Shown here one piece after another: positions 33,795 through 45,184 of a DNA stretch of 64,000 nucleotides (position 1 is its first letter; every line of letters begins with the position of its first letter). The notes beneath the pieces were generated by a model. The model did no database searches. It was given only the letters and a program-made list of their open reading frames with translations, and had not been told where the DNA came from. The translations under genes were made by a program, and so were the position numbers. This DNA is from Berberis thunbergii (lineage: Eukaryota; Streptophyta; Magnoliopsida; Ranunculales; Berberidaceae), in NCBI GenBank assembly GCA_003290165.1, contig QNQO01000547.1, positions 496,001 to 560,000 on the forward strand, written 5' to 3'.

Positions 33795-34430
33795 AATTAA
33801 AAATACTTTCACTTTTAAAAACACACCGAATTCGACACCGTGAGAATATGTGTGTTTTATTGCGAATTTTTCTTTCAGTGTGTTGATCTAGTACTTATAA
33901 GTTATAATTTTGTTAGTTTCTATTTGTCTACATTGACATGTTTCAGCTTAAATTACCTTCTTTTATTGCTTACTTTGATGTGAATGAGAGGAAGAATTTG
34001 TTACAAAAATTGCTGCATTAGTCACCTTTGAGGTATTTATCCGTGTTAGGAAAAACAACACAGCTAAATGGGGAGTCAATATCAAACTTTTTTTCACACA
34101 ATGCTTTAAATCAATGCTAAGTGTGTGACCTTTATGAAAGGAAAGTCGTAACATTGTTAAAAGCAAGTGAGATGGCACTATTATACATTCGTGGAAAGTA
34201 TACAACTGCAACATCTTCTATGGTATTGTTTTAATGACTTGTGATATGGCCAAGGAGAATAAGTAATGACTTGATCCCGACAAATAGGTGCGACAGCTTC
34301 TCCAAGGTGTGAATTCTGCTCTCAAGGTTCAGGGGCTGGTGAAAGGACAGGATAGGTTCAAGCTGCTAGAAGTGGTGAACAAGGTTTCTCTGGTAGATTT
34401 AATTGCCCATATGAATCTTCCGGATTATTA
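33795..34430 (+). other. possible gene fragment, unrecognised
   Basis: The plus strand at 34289-34432 reads VRQLLQGVNSALKVQGLVKG followed by QDRFKLLEVVNKVSL and DLIAHMNLPDY to a stop. It is well balanced and protein-like, and may be an exon of a host gene. A second piece (EEFVTKIAALVTFEVF) lies at about 33985-34035. I cannot name the family. The pieces are not joined by clear splice sites. Confidence 0.35.
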
Positions 34431-35090
34431 ATGAGTTGTATGAGTGATGGGAAGAGTCCAAAATATACTCGGCAGTGTATTAGGCCAGTTGCTACAAAGG
34501 AATTGCAGGTTGAAGAGGCCAGTTTTGGAATTTTTCCAAGTTAGGTCTGTCTTTGTCATCCATAGGGATATCAAGGATAGTTTTCCCTTGGAATAGAGTT
34601 TTGACATCAATGATGTTAATGTTGGAAAATATGCTGTAAATTCGAAATAAAAGAAGGAACGATGGTACCAATTTTGCTTGGGTTGAGTCGCGGATTAGGT
34701 CGCTCTCTTTAAGACGTTTCGCAGCTCTGCCCAAAATTGTGCAAGCAGTTTTGTAGCCCCGCCGTCCCCAGGATAAAACAGTCCAGAATCTTCTCTGTCT
34801 CGTTCAAAAATTGTACAATTGATGAACGGTATACAAATCACCCTTAATCTCCTTATTTGCTCGGAATCACTAGGAAATAAAACAGCAACAAACAAGAAGC
34901 ACAAACAGAGACTCTGATTTCAAAAACTGTAAGTAAGAATCATAAACTCAAAGACTCTTTGCAAGGAGCAGAAACTCGAAATTTGCTGGAAGCAGAAAAT
35001 CGAAAAGACTGTTTGCAAGAACTATGTGTTTCTCTGTAGAAGCTAGAACTCTCTTGTTTTCTTTTGTTTTTGTATATATATAAAACTCTA
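34431..35090 (-). other. possible minus-strand gene start with TATA box
   Basis: TATATATA lies at about 35073-35081. Reading leftwards, a leader rich in CTTCTTG and TTTCTGC leads to frames at 34695-34904 (MCFLFVAVLFPSDSEQIRRL) and 34492-34734 (MGRAAKRLKESDLIRDSTQA). Neither is recognised and they overlap in different frames. It may be a degraded gene. Confidence 0.3.
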
Positions 35091-35611
35091 AACTAGGCGG
35101 CGGGATTTAAGCCAAAAATCGCGGAGCCAAAACGTGGTTTAGAGAGACCGTTGAACTCAGTCCTCTTAAGAAATTTTTTTTTCGTTTAAATAAAATGTTT
35201 TGCTCTCTAAATGACCCAACCGGACGGACGGACGGCGGCGGCGGCGGGCGCGAGGGTCTATCTCTCCCCTTCTCATAAAAGAGTGGTACCTCCAAGGGGT
35301 CCAAACCCAAGTCCTAACTATCTTCTTATATACTCTACCTCAAAGAGATATATAGTAGATATGAGACTATAAAATAGAGAGTGATTCAAAGATCAAAATG
35401 AGAGGTAGAGGTCCAAGGTTCAAAACCAGGTAAACACACATTTGTTTTTATTTTTAAAAAACCAAATTTGCAACAGTTAAGACACCATAATTTTGTACTT
35501 ACTATTCACACATTATAAACATGATTTTTTCAAGATAAGAACTAAGTTTAATGGTACAAAGTTGATTCATAAACAAGCTTTCAATGATATAATAATTGCA
35601 AACGTTATTCA
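35091..35611. other. no recognised gene; GACG/GGC simple repeat
   Basis: (GGAC)3-4 and (GGC)n runs lie at about 35221-35250. The rest is AT-rich. Confidence 0.4.
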
Positions 35612-36140
35612 CTACTTTTTATAATTTCTCCTTACATTCCTGTTGAAAATTTTCAATGAAACCAGACTCTGAGTCTGAACATATGTGAAAAGCTCTTGGT
35701 TCTCACCACTGTGCTGAAGAAACTCCATCCGATGGGTAGCTGGATCATAAGAAACTATGTTTCCTGAAACTGTTTTTAGTATGAGTTTGCCATTATTCCA
35801 AAATTCTAATGGCCTTAAGATATCTTTTGGTACTATAACAATAAATGATCGAGTCCATGACTCTTTCAGGCGATACTCCTCCATCACCCATACGTCTATA
35901 ACGCGTTGAGCACTTGAACGGACATACGTAATATAAATAGCATAAAGGATACCTCTAAATGCCGGAAGAAACACCCGACTTCCAACTATGGAGCCTGGGA
36001 CTGGCAGAGCGATTTCGTCAAACACCTCATCAGCCATATTGAAAGAAACAATTAATCGAGATACCCTTCGCCCACCCTTCCGCCCAGTGCCAGCCAATGC
36101 ATTGATCCATGTACAATTGCTTTCGAGCAATTATCCTCAA
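35612..36140 (-). pseudogene. FBA domain pseudogene, truncated by copia LTR
   Basis: The C-terminal FBA half is open: LIVSFNMADEVFDEIALP, FRGILYAIYITYV, VIDVWVMEEYRLKESWTRSF, RPLEFWNNGKLIL, GNIVSYDPATHRMEFLQH. It matches the pseudogene at 40076-40860 in order and belongs to the FBA_1-like class, distinct from genes 1 and 2. The upstream half, including any F-box, is missing. The break at about 36140 coincides with the start of a copia LTR. Confidence 0.75.
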
Positions 36141-36143
36141 TGA

Positions 36144-36324
36144 TCGTTAAGAGTAATTAGCTATGATATAAACATATGAGTTGTTCTGCTAGTTGTTAGT
36201 ACATCTGTTAGTCTGTTTTGACTACTAGCATATCTTTGAGTTGTTTATATAAATCATGTAAGCTGTTCATTTCAGATATGAGATTCAATATAACTTTCTC
36301 AATAACTTCTTGTAGAAGCTAACA
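36144..36324 (+). repeat. Ty1/copia 5' LTR, about 180 bp, followed by PBS
   Basis: GTTAAGAGTAATTAGC at 36145 and TGTAGAAGCTAACA at 36311-36324 bound the LTR. TGGTATCAGAGC (36325-36336) directly after it is the initiator tRNA-Met primer binding site. The first base is CG rather than TG. No 3' LTR is present. Confidence 0.75.
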
Positions 36325-36391
36325 TGGTATCAGAGCATATTTGCTTTCCTCTTCTTCGTGTATTTTTTTTTAATTTCTCTTAGTAGCTCTA

Positions 36392-36937
36392 ATGGCAGAT
36401 TCAACATCTTCCAATACTACGCCACTTACTAACTCTGCCTTAGAAGAGTTAAGACCAGTAATGTTTACACATGCATTGTCTGTGAAGTTGAATGAACACA
36501 ACTACTTGTTGTGGAAACAACAAGTGTTGGCAACAATTAGAGGACACAAGCTTCAAAAGTTCATTGAGAAAGCTTCATCTCCAGCACAATTTCTCTCCAC
36601 TGAAGATCAAGCCAGAAATAATGTCAATCCAGACTTTATCACCTGGGAACAACAATATCAACTGCTGTTTTCATGGCTTGTTTCCTCCATGACAGAATTA
36701 CTACTTAAAGTCTCCCAGTTTAGAAATCAACTATAGAACTTCAAGAAAGGAGACCTGTCTATCAATGAATATCTACTAAAACTCAAGTCCATCATTGATC
36801 AATTGGCATCCGTAGGACATCAACTGTCTCCAAGAGATCATGTCAATGCCATTTTAGATTGTTTACCACAGTTATATGATACGTTTGTAGTATCAGTGAG
36901 TTCTAGATCAGATGAGTACAGTGTTGCAGAAGTGGAG
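36392..36937 (+). pseudogene. Ty1/copia gag, truncated
   Basis: MADSTSSNTTPLTNSALEEL begins the frame. It continues with VKLNEHNYLLWKQQVLATIR (gag_pre-type start), ITWEQQYQLLFSWLVSSMTE, FKKGDLSINEYLLKLKSIID and LASVGHQL...RDHVNAILDCL, the UBN2/copia gag order that builds the particle shell. One TAG at 36734-36736 replaces a sense codon, and the frame otherwise continues to 36937. There it is cut by a gypsy LTR (TGTAATATC). Protease, integrase and RT-RNase H are absent. Confidence 0.85.
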
Positions 36938-39245
36938 TGTAATATCTGTGTTTAAAAAAAAAAATTGGTCAGGGGTGTACTCAGTAAATGTGGTGGGGGC
37001 ACATAGCCACCCACCCTTTAAAAGACAAAACCTGTTCCCTTTTCTTTCTTCTTTCCTTTTTATTTTCTTTCGTAGAGAGCAACTCTCTGCTGCTGCTGCT
37101 CCTCCGCCTACGTGCTTGCCGTCGGATCAAGCGATTCCTTCGCAAAAATCTCGCCCATTATCCTTCATTTATTCCCCTATTCGTTTCTCTTTTGGGTTTT
37201 TGCAAAAAAAAAAAACAGTTTTCACATTTGAGTTTGGTGTTGGATTTGTTTAATTGGTTTTCGTAACTCCGATCAGTCGTTGAGGGGCCTTGGTGGTGTC
37301 ATTTGGAGCCCTTAGACCCCACATGCAAGGGTGGTTTCGGTGTTGGCCAGTTTTTAAAAAAAAAAATCAGGGTGCATGTTCGTTTTGAGGATTCTTCGGC
37401 GTGAATCGGGGGGCATTGGGTGCATGGATGAGCCGCACATTCGTGACTCCGAGTGTTCTTAAACCTATTTTCGGGCTGTTGTGCTGTTTGGAGGCGATCA
37501 GACCGGCCAAACTTTGGGTTTCGGCGGGGTGTTTGCCGAATTTTTATTGTCTGTAAGTTTTTCTTTTAGTCACACACCGCTTGTAATTATTTATTTTTCT
37601 AGTTTTCGGCTAGTTTGCTCACATTCGAGTCCGCCTTGCAGTTTTACAAATTTTTGTAGTCCCGCATTCGTGGTTTTGCGTGTTAGGAGCTTCGACCGGT
37701 AGGAATTGGGTTCTGAAAACCCATTCCGCCCAAGTGAGTGGTACTATAATATTTATTTGAAAAATAATTATTTGAAATCCTGAATTTAAGTTTTACATCA
37801 TACCGTCGATTGTGTACAATTGAATCCAAATTCGAAATTTGGTTGTCAGATATTTCGATGATTGTGTTGGTTATTTGTGAATGAATTATGTATTGAGTTT
37901 CTGAAAGCCTGATATACTTGAATGAAATCGAATAGTGAATGAATTTTGGGGTGATTAGGCTTTGGTGTAATGACATTGGACGTGTATGCTTCGTTTTCGA
38001 GTTTGCATAGTATGTCATGTTTACCGTGGATTGCCGAGTCTTGAGCATGTATGATAATCGGCTCGAATAAATTTATCGTGGTGAATTGGGTCATGTTGGG
38101 ATCATGGCATAGTTGTGGTTTTATAAAAAAAATTGTTGAATTGATTATGATTGCACGTCTGTTACCTTTGATTATGTACAGACTCGTCATTTGTGCATGT
38201 GGATATTAGTATAAGGGTCTTTACCCCGCTATAATGCCTATTGTGCTGATGCTTAGGAGCTTGCTCGCATCGTGAGTTGGATGGTGCTTGAGATGACTCG
38301 CACCTGACATTGAGGACGTTATTGCATGTGGCAAGCTTGCTGAGGTGCGGTGAGCTCTCGCACGTACTTTCCATTATAGAGTGCAGTACGACGGATCCCG
38401 GAGGACGTGCTTTGGAGATTACTCGCTTTCCCTCCCATCGTGCTTGAGTTTGATTGTGTTAGGTTGGCCGTGTTAGGCCAATCGTTCAGGATGTTTGAGT
38501 TTGTATCCTGGCAGATGACACCCCATCAGGATACAAACAAGTCCGAAGTGGTACTGGTGCACGTTGTGGGATGTGTCTGGGTGAGACACATTCGTAGGGT
38601 ATGCGGATACCTACGATATGAGACACTTATACAAAATTTTACAAGAATTTTGGTTTCACCATGTTTGAATTATGAGATTGTCTTTATTTTCTTCGCTTGA
38701 TATTTACCATGTTTGAATCACAGATAATGATTCGCATATCTCATGAACTTGTAGTTATTGTTGAATCTGAAATGCTTGTGTTGGTGCTTGAACTTAGAAC
38801 TATTATCCTTAGAGACACGGTGTGATTTAGACTTTAGATTTTGTTACTTATCCTTTATTGTCTGGCATGAATTTTCCTTGTATATTATTCTGTGATTTAT
38901 ATTTAGTTCGCTCGCACCAGCTAGCTTTGTGCTTTGCTGACCCCGCAAGGGGTGTGCTTCTATTGGAGTGGAGGCAGTGTTGGCGTTCCTGCTGATCGTG
39001 GCACTTAGACCCCGTTTTTGTTGTAGGCGCGTTTTGTGCTGTTTGGTCGTGTCCACCCTGTACGGGTATGTTTTGCTTCTTCTGTGTTATCAGATGTACT
39101 ATATTGTTATACTAGATGCTTGTATATTGGTTTTGTCGCTATGACTCTAGCGGGGTGAATCAAATATACTTATTTTGTTCAAATTTCTATCGTAGTTTTT
39201 CCGTTTCATTCTCGTATCCAGAATGTGTTATATTATGATGTTGTG
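36938..39245 (+). repeat. Ty3/gypsy (Tekay-like) solo-type LTR
   Basis: It starts TGTAATATC inside copia gag. The next part (GTGGGGGCACATAGCCACCC, TTTAAAAG TATA-like, then TTTTCTTTCTTC) parallels the LTR start of the array at 50.7-50.9 kb. The interior is typical of long gypsy LTRs and has no gene. The right end is near GTGTTATATTATG (about 39225-39240) but is not certain. No PBS, gag or partner LTR is seen. Confidence 0.55.
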
Positions 39246-39250
39246 GCCAG

Positions 39251-39975
39251 TTACGATCCGCCTGTATTATGGGTAAGTTTACAATGGCCTTCCTTTAGCC
39301 TAGAGAAGGCTTCGTGTGCCCTGTCGTTCCATCCCATACTATCTTTTTTTAGTAACTCTGTGAGGGGAGCTGCAATCTGGCCATACCCCTTCACAAACTT
39401 CCTATAGTAGCCTGTAAGACCCAAGAAGCCCCGTAGTTCCTTGAGGCTAGTAGGAACTGGCCAGGATTGCATAGCTGCTATTTTTGACGAGTTCGCGATC
39501 ACACCGGAAGCGGACACTATATGCCCCAGATACTCCAACTCAAGTTGACCAAATAAACACTTACGTCGATTTACAAATAGTGAGTGTTGACGCAGAGTAG
39601 CTAACACAATGTGTAGGTGTCGTGCATGTTTATCTTCATTTTTGCTATAAACTAAGATATCATCAAAAAATACCAAAACGAACTTACGCAAAAATTTCTT
39701 GAAGACGTCGTTCATTAAGGCTTGGAAGGTGGCTGGTGCATTGGTTAAGCCAAACGGCATGAAAAGGAACTCATAATGTCCTTCGTGAATCCGAAATGTC
39801 GTTTTGGGAACATCTTGTGGCCGCACGCGGATCTGGTGGTAGCCTGACTTCAAATCCAATTTTGAAAAAATTACGACCCCCTGCAACTCATCTAGCAATT
39901 CATCGATTACTGGAATCGGAAATTTGTCGGGTATTGTAGCACGGTTGAGAGCCCGATAATCAACACATAAACGCA
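39251..39975 (-). pseudogene. Ty3/gypsy reverse transcriptase fragment
   Basis: On the minus strand it reads [71 protein letters not shown] and [16 protein letters not shown]. These are the RT fingers, the palm with catalytic Asp in LDLKSGYHQ and the FDD box, the thumb, and the start of RNase H. Only about 240 codons remain, without gag, protease or integrase. It lies opposite in orientation to the LTR at 36938, so the two were not one intact element. Confidence 0.9.
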
Positions 39976-40075
39976 AGAATAAAGTTAAATGACACAAAGT
40001 AGACTCGTAAGCAATTTTAAAGTAATATTATTAAAAACTTTTGATAGTTTATTTCTTACATTCTTGATTGGATTC

Positions 40076-40860
40076 TTACATTCCTGATTGGATTCTTTCA
40101 TTCCTCAGTTTCGGCAAAGAAACCAGACTCTGAACATAAGGAAAAAGCTCCTGGTTGTCACTGCCATGTTGAAAAAACTCAATCCTATGGATGGCTGGAT
40201 CATAAGAAACCATCTCTCCTGACAACTTTTCCAGTATAAGTTTGCCATTTTTCCAAAATTCCAATGGCCTGAAGAATCCTTCTGGTACTACAGCGGTAAA
40301 TAATCGAGTCCATGATTGTTCAGCCCCATACTCCTCCATCACCCAAATGTCTAGAATGTGTTGAATGCTTGAATTAACATATTTGTTATGGATAATATGC
40401 AGGCGTCCTCTAAATGCCCGAAGAAACAACATATCTCCAGAAATGGAATCTGGTAGCACGATTTTGCCAAACAACTCATCGGCCATATTGAAAGAAATGA
40501 TAAATGTAGATACCCGATCATCCATCCTTCCATTCTCTGCCAGCCAATGTAGAGATCCATTCACAATTGCTTTTGAGCAATTATCAATGATACAGTAGGG
40601 AACAAATGTCGGCGTTCTCCATGAATCTGTACGCAGTGAATATTGTTGAACTTCACTGCAACTATAACCATCAAAAATGATTTTGACCACCCTGTAGTCT
40701 TCTATGTGGGGATCGAACCCGAAACCAAGTGAAACATCAAATCCTAAAAGTCGTTCATCACTAAAATTGGGAAGTTTTTGTTATTCTCTGGTGGCAGGAT
40801 TCAAAAGAAAAATCATGTATGCATCACATTTATGAATGTATTTGGTTTGGGATATTAATC
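40076..40860 (-). pseudogene. FBA domain pseudogene
   Basis: Reading leftwards: IFLLNPATRE, a TAA, then QKLPNFSDERLLGFDVSLGF, DYRVVKIIF, VQQYSLRTDSWR, AIVNGSLHWLA, FIISFNMADELFGKIVLP, ILDIWVMEEYGAEQSWTRLF and EMVSYDPAIHRIEFFQHG. This is a nearly full FBA_1-type domain of F-box proteins. It has a single stop and no F-box upstream, and 205 codons stay open after the stop. Either a recently disabled gene or a remnant with a lost 5' end. Confidence 0.8.
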
Positions 40861-41229
40861 CAGTATTGATAAACTGAAAGGGTAGTTTTAGTATGTTTGT
40901 GGGCAACATTTATGTGGCGAGTGTGCTCAAAACCAGAACATATTTTGCTTTTCCCAAATAGGTTTGAAACTTTGAATTATGCTTGACATCCACACCTTGG
41001 AATCAGATTGGTAATTATTTATAGCAATCAATTTTGGTAGAAATTAATTGCAATGGTTGTGATGTTATTGTTCCCAAACTCACCTTTTTACAGGCAATGA
41101 ATTCGAATTAAGATATCTGAGTTGAGGATGTTTTCAGAATTTCACATGTCAAATAATTACTTTTCTAAATTTGTTATTCTTGTTATCTTGGAAAACAATG
41201 AAGAGAACGTAAATTTGGGCATTGTTGAC
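40861..41229. other. no recognised gene
   Basis: AT-rich. It may include decayed 5' sequence of the FBA pseudogene, but no F-box motif (LPxxLLxxILxRLP-type) is seen on the minus strand. Confidence 0.35.
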
Positions 41230-41237
41230 CTTTGGAT

Positions 41238-41457
41238 GGAACAATTCTTAAGAGCCAGGCCCTTAACGCCAGAGGAGGCTCAATACCCTCAAAACCTCAT
41301 TTCTTCTTATTTTGTTTTTCATTTCTTTTTCTGTTCTTCATGTGTTCTTTTGTTCTTTTTCTTCTTCTTATGTTCTTCATCTTCATCTATTTTCTTCTTC
41401 TTCGACACGTTCTTGAGCCTTCCTGACGCTAAGGGCCTAGCTCTTAAGAATTGTTCC
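41238..41457. mobile_element. MITE with 45-bp TIRs and 8-9 bp TSD
   Basis: GGAACAATTCTTAAGAGCCA at the left and its inverted copy GGAACAATTCTTAAGAGCTA at the right are followed inwards by GGCCCTTA and GGCTCAA. CTTTGGAT (or CTTTGGATG) flanks both sides (41230-41238 and 41458-41466). The interior is a T/C-rich tract. Confidence 0.85.
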
Positions 41458-41743
41458 CTTTGGATGAAATGAAATAATAAATAGTCTCTGTTTTCCCAGG
41501 TCTATCTTCAGTTTGAATTCTGAAATGTTAGTAAATTATGAATTTGTTGTATAATGTTTTACTACTTTTCATAACCTCAAATGATATTTTGGTCAATTTG
41601 AAAATGATGATAAACAAAGAAAGTGTGATTATCAGCAAAGAGATACATGACACTAGAGACGCAAAATGTTTTGCTTGCTCTATTATCATTCTTATGGCCA
41701 GGCTAGGCGTAAGGGTATCGATAATTACAAGAACCAAAAATCC

Positions 41744-41872
41744 GGAGAGCCAGGCCCTAGCACCAGGGTGGCTTCCTGTATTGTGTTTGAATGGGGGCAT
41801 TATGAACATCTCTAGGATGATGGAGGGTATTGGGCCTGCCCTGGTGCAGGCCTGGCCTGGCTCTCTAGACAA
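41744..41872. mobile_element. small hairpin MITE-like repeat
   Basis: GGAGAGCCAGGCC...CACCAGGG at the left and inverted AGAGAGCCAGGCC...CACCAGGG at the right form a hairpin of about 125 bp. Flanking octamers agree only in part (CCAAAAAT / ACAAAAAC). The ends resemble the inner TIR of 41238-41457 (AGAGCCAGGCCC). Confidence 0.5.
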
Positions 41873-41931
41873 AAACAGTCTGAGAACAATGAGCATGCCT
41901 GGAGGCACCAAATGTAACTCAATACAGAATC

Positions 41932-43630
41932 TGTGAAACCGGAAACAACATGTTTTGTGAAACAGGAAACTGTTTCACAAACAGGAATAGGACACATAAC
42001 TGTTTTGTGAAATAGGAAACATGTTTGAAATAGGAAACTGTTTGGACTCCTGTTTGAAATAGGAAAAACTGTTTGGACTTCTGGAAACTGTTTTTTGAAT
42101 AGGAAATAAATTCTAGGAAACAGGAAACTGCTGCGAAACAGGAAACTGTTGTTCCTATATATACTAGGAACTGTAGGTGTTTTGTTTAAGGTGATTCCAT
42201 GTAGAGAAACTGTGAAGCACAGGGAATAGAGAAAGACAATTGCAGAAATTGTTTCATCTCTTGTTGAGAGATTGTGTGAAGATAATTCCTTGAATTGTTT
42301 CATCTCTTGTTGAGAGATTGTGTGAGAATTGTCATCTTCTTGTACCTTGTTCTTGAATATAGTGGAATCACCTCACCGTGGACGTAAGCAATTGCTGAAC
42401 CACGTAAACCTTGTGTCTCTTGTGGTATGTTCTTAATTTTCTCTAATTTCTTTCATTGCTAGTTGCTCTATTTAATTGATTGGATCATTGTGGTACTTGT
42501 GTGCAATTGTTGGTGTCTACCCGCTTCCGCAATAAGGCGCAACAATTGGTATCAGAGCACTAAGGGAAATTGATCTTGAATTGTTCTACTCAAGATTGTG
42601 AAGATTCAAAAGTGCTAGGATTTGTTTGTGCACAAGTTGTTTGAAAAAAAAAAAAAAAAAAAAAACCTTAGTGAAGCTTCTTGTCTAGAAAGTCACAGGT
42701 TTTGTTTGCAATGGCATCCAAGGTGAGCAAGGTACATGTGGAGAAGTATGAAATTGAGAATGGTGATGTGTCTTTGGTGAAAGTACACACAAAAAGACAA
42801 CCCTGCTAATATGTTGACAAAGGTTGTTCATGGAGTTAAGTTCCAACATTGTTTGGACTTATTCCACATTGACTCACGTTGATTGAGGGCCCTTTGGGGG
42901 GTTGCCCTTCGGGGCGGTTTCGTGAGGTAACAAAGCTATGATGGAGTGTTGATCAGTTTATTCTTATGCCTTGTTTCGGCTCATTTTTTTCCTTATAAAA
43001 AATTTGCCGAGGTGGAGAATTGTGAAACAGGAAACAACATATTTTGTGAAACAGGAAACTGTTTCACAAACAGGAATAGGACACATAACTGTTTTGTGAA
43101 ATAGGAAACATGTTTGAAACAGGAAACTGTTACTCCTGTTTGAAATAGGAAAAACTGTTTGGACTTCTGGAAACTGTTTTTTGAATAGGAAATAAATTCT
43201 AGGAAACAGGAAACTGCTGCGAAACAGGAAACTGTTGTTCCTATATATACTAGGAACTGTAGGTGTTTTGTTTAAGGTGATTCCATGTAGAGAAACTGTG
43301 AAGCACAGGGAATAGAGAAAGACAATTGCATAAATTGTTTCATCTCTTGTTGAGAGATTGTGTGAAGATAATTCCTTGAATTGTTTCATCTCTTGTTGAG
43401 AGATTGTGTGAGAATTGTCATCTTCTTGTACCTTGTTCTTGAATATAGTGGAATCACCTCACCGTGGACGTAAGCAATTGCTGAACCACGTAAACCTTGT
43501 GTCTCTTGTGGTATGTTCTTAATTTTCTCTAATTTCTTTCATTGCTAGTTGCTGTATTTAATTGATTGGATCATTGTGGTACTTGTGTGCAATTGTTGGT
43601 GTCTACCCAATTCCGCAATAAGGCGCAACA
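41932..43630 (+). mobile_element. Ty1/copia deletion derivative with two LTRs and TSD
   Basis: LTRs at 41932-42544 (613 bp) and 43021-43630 (610 bp) are nearly identical (TGTGAAACC/AGG ... GGCGCAACA). GAATC precedes (41927-41931) and follows (43631-43635), a perfect 5-bp target duplication. PBS TGGTATCAGAGC is at 42547-42558 and the polypurine stretch before the 3' LTR is GAGGTGGAGAAT. The middle keeps only a gag start (MASKVSKVHVEKYEIENGDV at 42711) fused to a scrap of RNase H end (NMLTKVVHG...LFHID, frame-shifted). It needs proteins from another copia element to move. Confidence 0.95.
42711..42885 (+). pseudogene. gag-start / RNase H-end fusion remnant
   Basis: MASKVSKVHVEKYEIENGDV then SLVKVHT joins, through an internal deletion near 42785, to the copia polyprotein C-terminus. 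A 1-base shift separates the two. The deletion removed protease, integrase and reverse transcriptase. Confidence 0.75.
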
Positions 43631-43913
43631 GAATCGGAATCACAGTGAGCATTCTCCAAGATGCCACAGTACTGGACAATAGCAACCTATATTCAGATTG
43701 GGCTTCAGAGGTGAGAAATTTCACCAAGCTTGTGTGCTTTCTGACAACCTTAGTAATCTGATCAGTTAGCCCCTTTGATGCCATACTAACCTGTTTGATC
43801 ATTCTGCATTTCCTCTCCCACGATTTGTATTTCGCAACTGTGGCATAAACATCAGCTGCTGCTGCATTTCCTTTACTGAATTCTTTGATAATATGCCCAT
43901 AATCCCTTTCCAT
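43631..43913 (-). other. open frame split by the copia insertion, unrecognised
   Basis: MERDYGHIIKEFSKGNAAAA starts at 43911-43913. The frame continues through WERKCRMIKQ, GLTDQITKVVRKHTS and LLLSSTVASWRMLTVIPI up to the copia target site. Across the insertion it would end two codons later (LY, TGA). Helical, Lys-rich and protein-like, but no family recognised. It could be a small or truncated host gene. Confidence 0.35.
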
Positions 43914-44628
43914 TGGCTTATAAAATCAAATCATTCAAGTGTCCACTGCACTGCAATTGATATTAATGTACTCGTAGATCAACAAGATCAAAGGGTGCAT
44001 TCAACATCCAGTTAAACCTTTTAGAAAGCCCATTGTGGACTTGTTAGAGAGCACTAAGGGTCCTCAGTTATGGTGAATGCATGCCCATGCTCTAGTTATA
44101 CACATACCCTCTAAGCTTTGTTTACAAATCCAGGAACTCGTTCTCAGACAATGGCCTTAATTACCAAAATGTGGTCTCCAGAGTGGTTGGACCTCTGCTG
44201 GTGGTGGCAACACCACGTCAATTGAGAATACAAGGACTTATAATCAGAATCTAATAAACCATGTGAAAAAGTAGCACAAAGAGGCCTGGAAAGGCTATTG
44301 AGATATATATTTATGTTCATTGTGAATCTTAAGAGCCCAGAGTATGAGACCTTGAGAGTTTCAGAAGAAGATGTTGGAATACATGATTACTATGCTGTTC
44401 ACATACATAATTTTTGGCTAATCACTTTCTATAACTCTGGTGAAGCTGAAATTTTAAGGTAATTTGTGGATCAATGACAGGGATGTTGTGTATATGTTTC
44501 ATCTTTATTCAATGATCAGTCTCCGAGATACGTACTAAAATGCGTTATGCAATGTTTGGTTTAAGGACTTCAACTACTTAATTTTAGCTGATTTCTTTTA
44601 ATGAAATCTGTAAAATAATGGTAGAAAT
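43914..44628. other. no recognised gene
   Basis: Single-copy-looking sequence without a long frame. A short direct neighbourhood of the preceding frame may hold its promoter. Confidence 0.3.
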
Positions 44629-45184
44629 GTCATGTGGGCAATGTCGGTTCGGTTCAGTTTTGAGCCCCAAACCGATTTTGAACCGATTTCATTCGGTTTG
44701 CCCAAAACTCAAATCGAAACCGAATTTTGTATTTGTAAACCGATGAATTCGGTTGAACCGAATTTCGGATCGGTTTGGTTCGGTTGGGCCAAAATTTCAG
44801 GCTCAAGCATTTGAAAGACTTTCATTAAAACATATCCAATTTTTTTACAAGCCCAATTTTTTTACAGACCCAATTTTTAACCCAAAATTGAAAACTTTGA
44901 GAGAAGGGGGTGATTCAGTGCAACAGGGTGTATTGCAGTGCTTTTGTTGCACTAGTCAGGTATTGACACCTACCTGTTATTTAGTTATTTATATATATCT
45001 AATTAATCGGTCGGTTCGGTTATAAATCAGTCGGTTCAAAACCATAAACCGATTTCGAACCGTTTATAATCGGTTCGGTTTAAATTATTTTATTTCTACT
45101 CATATTTTGGTTCGGTTACCAAACCGAATTTGAAAACCGGTTCGATCGGTTAACCGAATTTAAATCGGTTTTTGCCTACCCCTA
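44629..45184. mobile_element. hAT-type MITE (TAGGGGTGGGC family), left end damaged
   Basis: Collinear with 33221-33786 through GGGCAATGTCGGTTCGGTT, TTTTGTATTTGTAAACCGATG and GTGCAACAGGGTGTATT to GCCTACCCCTA. The left terminus reads CATGTGGGC instead of TAGGGGTGGGC, and no clear target duplication remains. Confidence 0.8.

Noticed and set aside
41122..41472. Phe/Ser/Cys-rich protein of 116 codons
   Set aside because: Most of it lies inside a MITE with a CT-rich interior.
42300..43620. Direct repeats taken as a satellite
   Set aside because: They are the two LTRs of one copia element with PBS, internal remnant and TSD.
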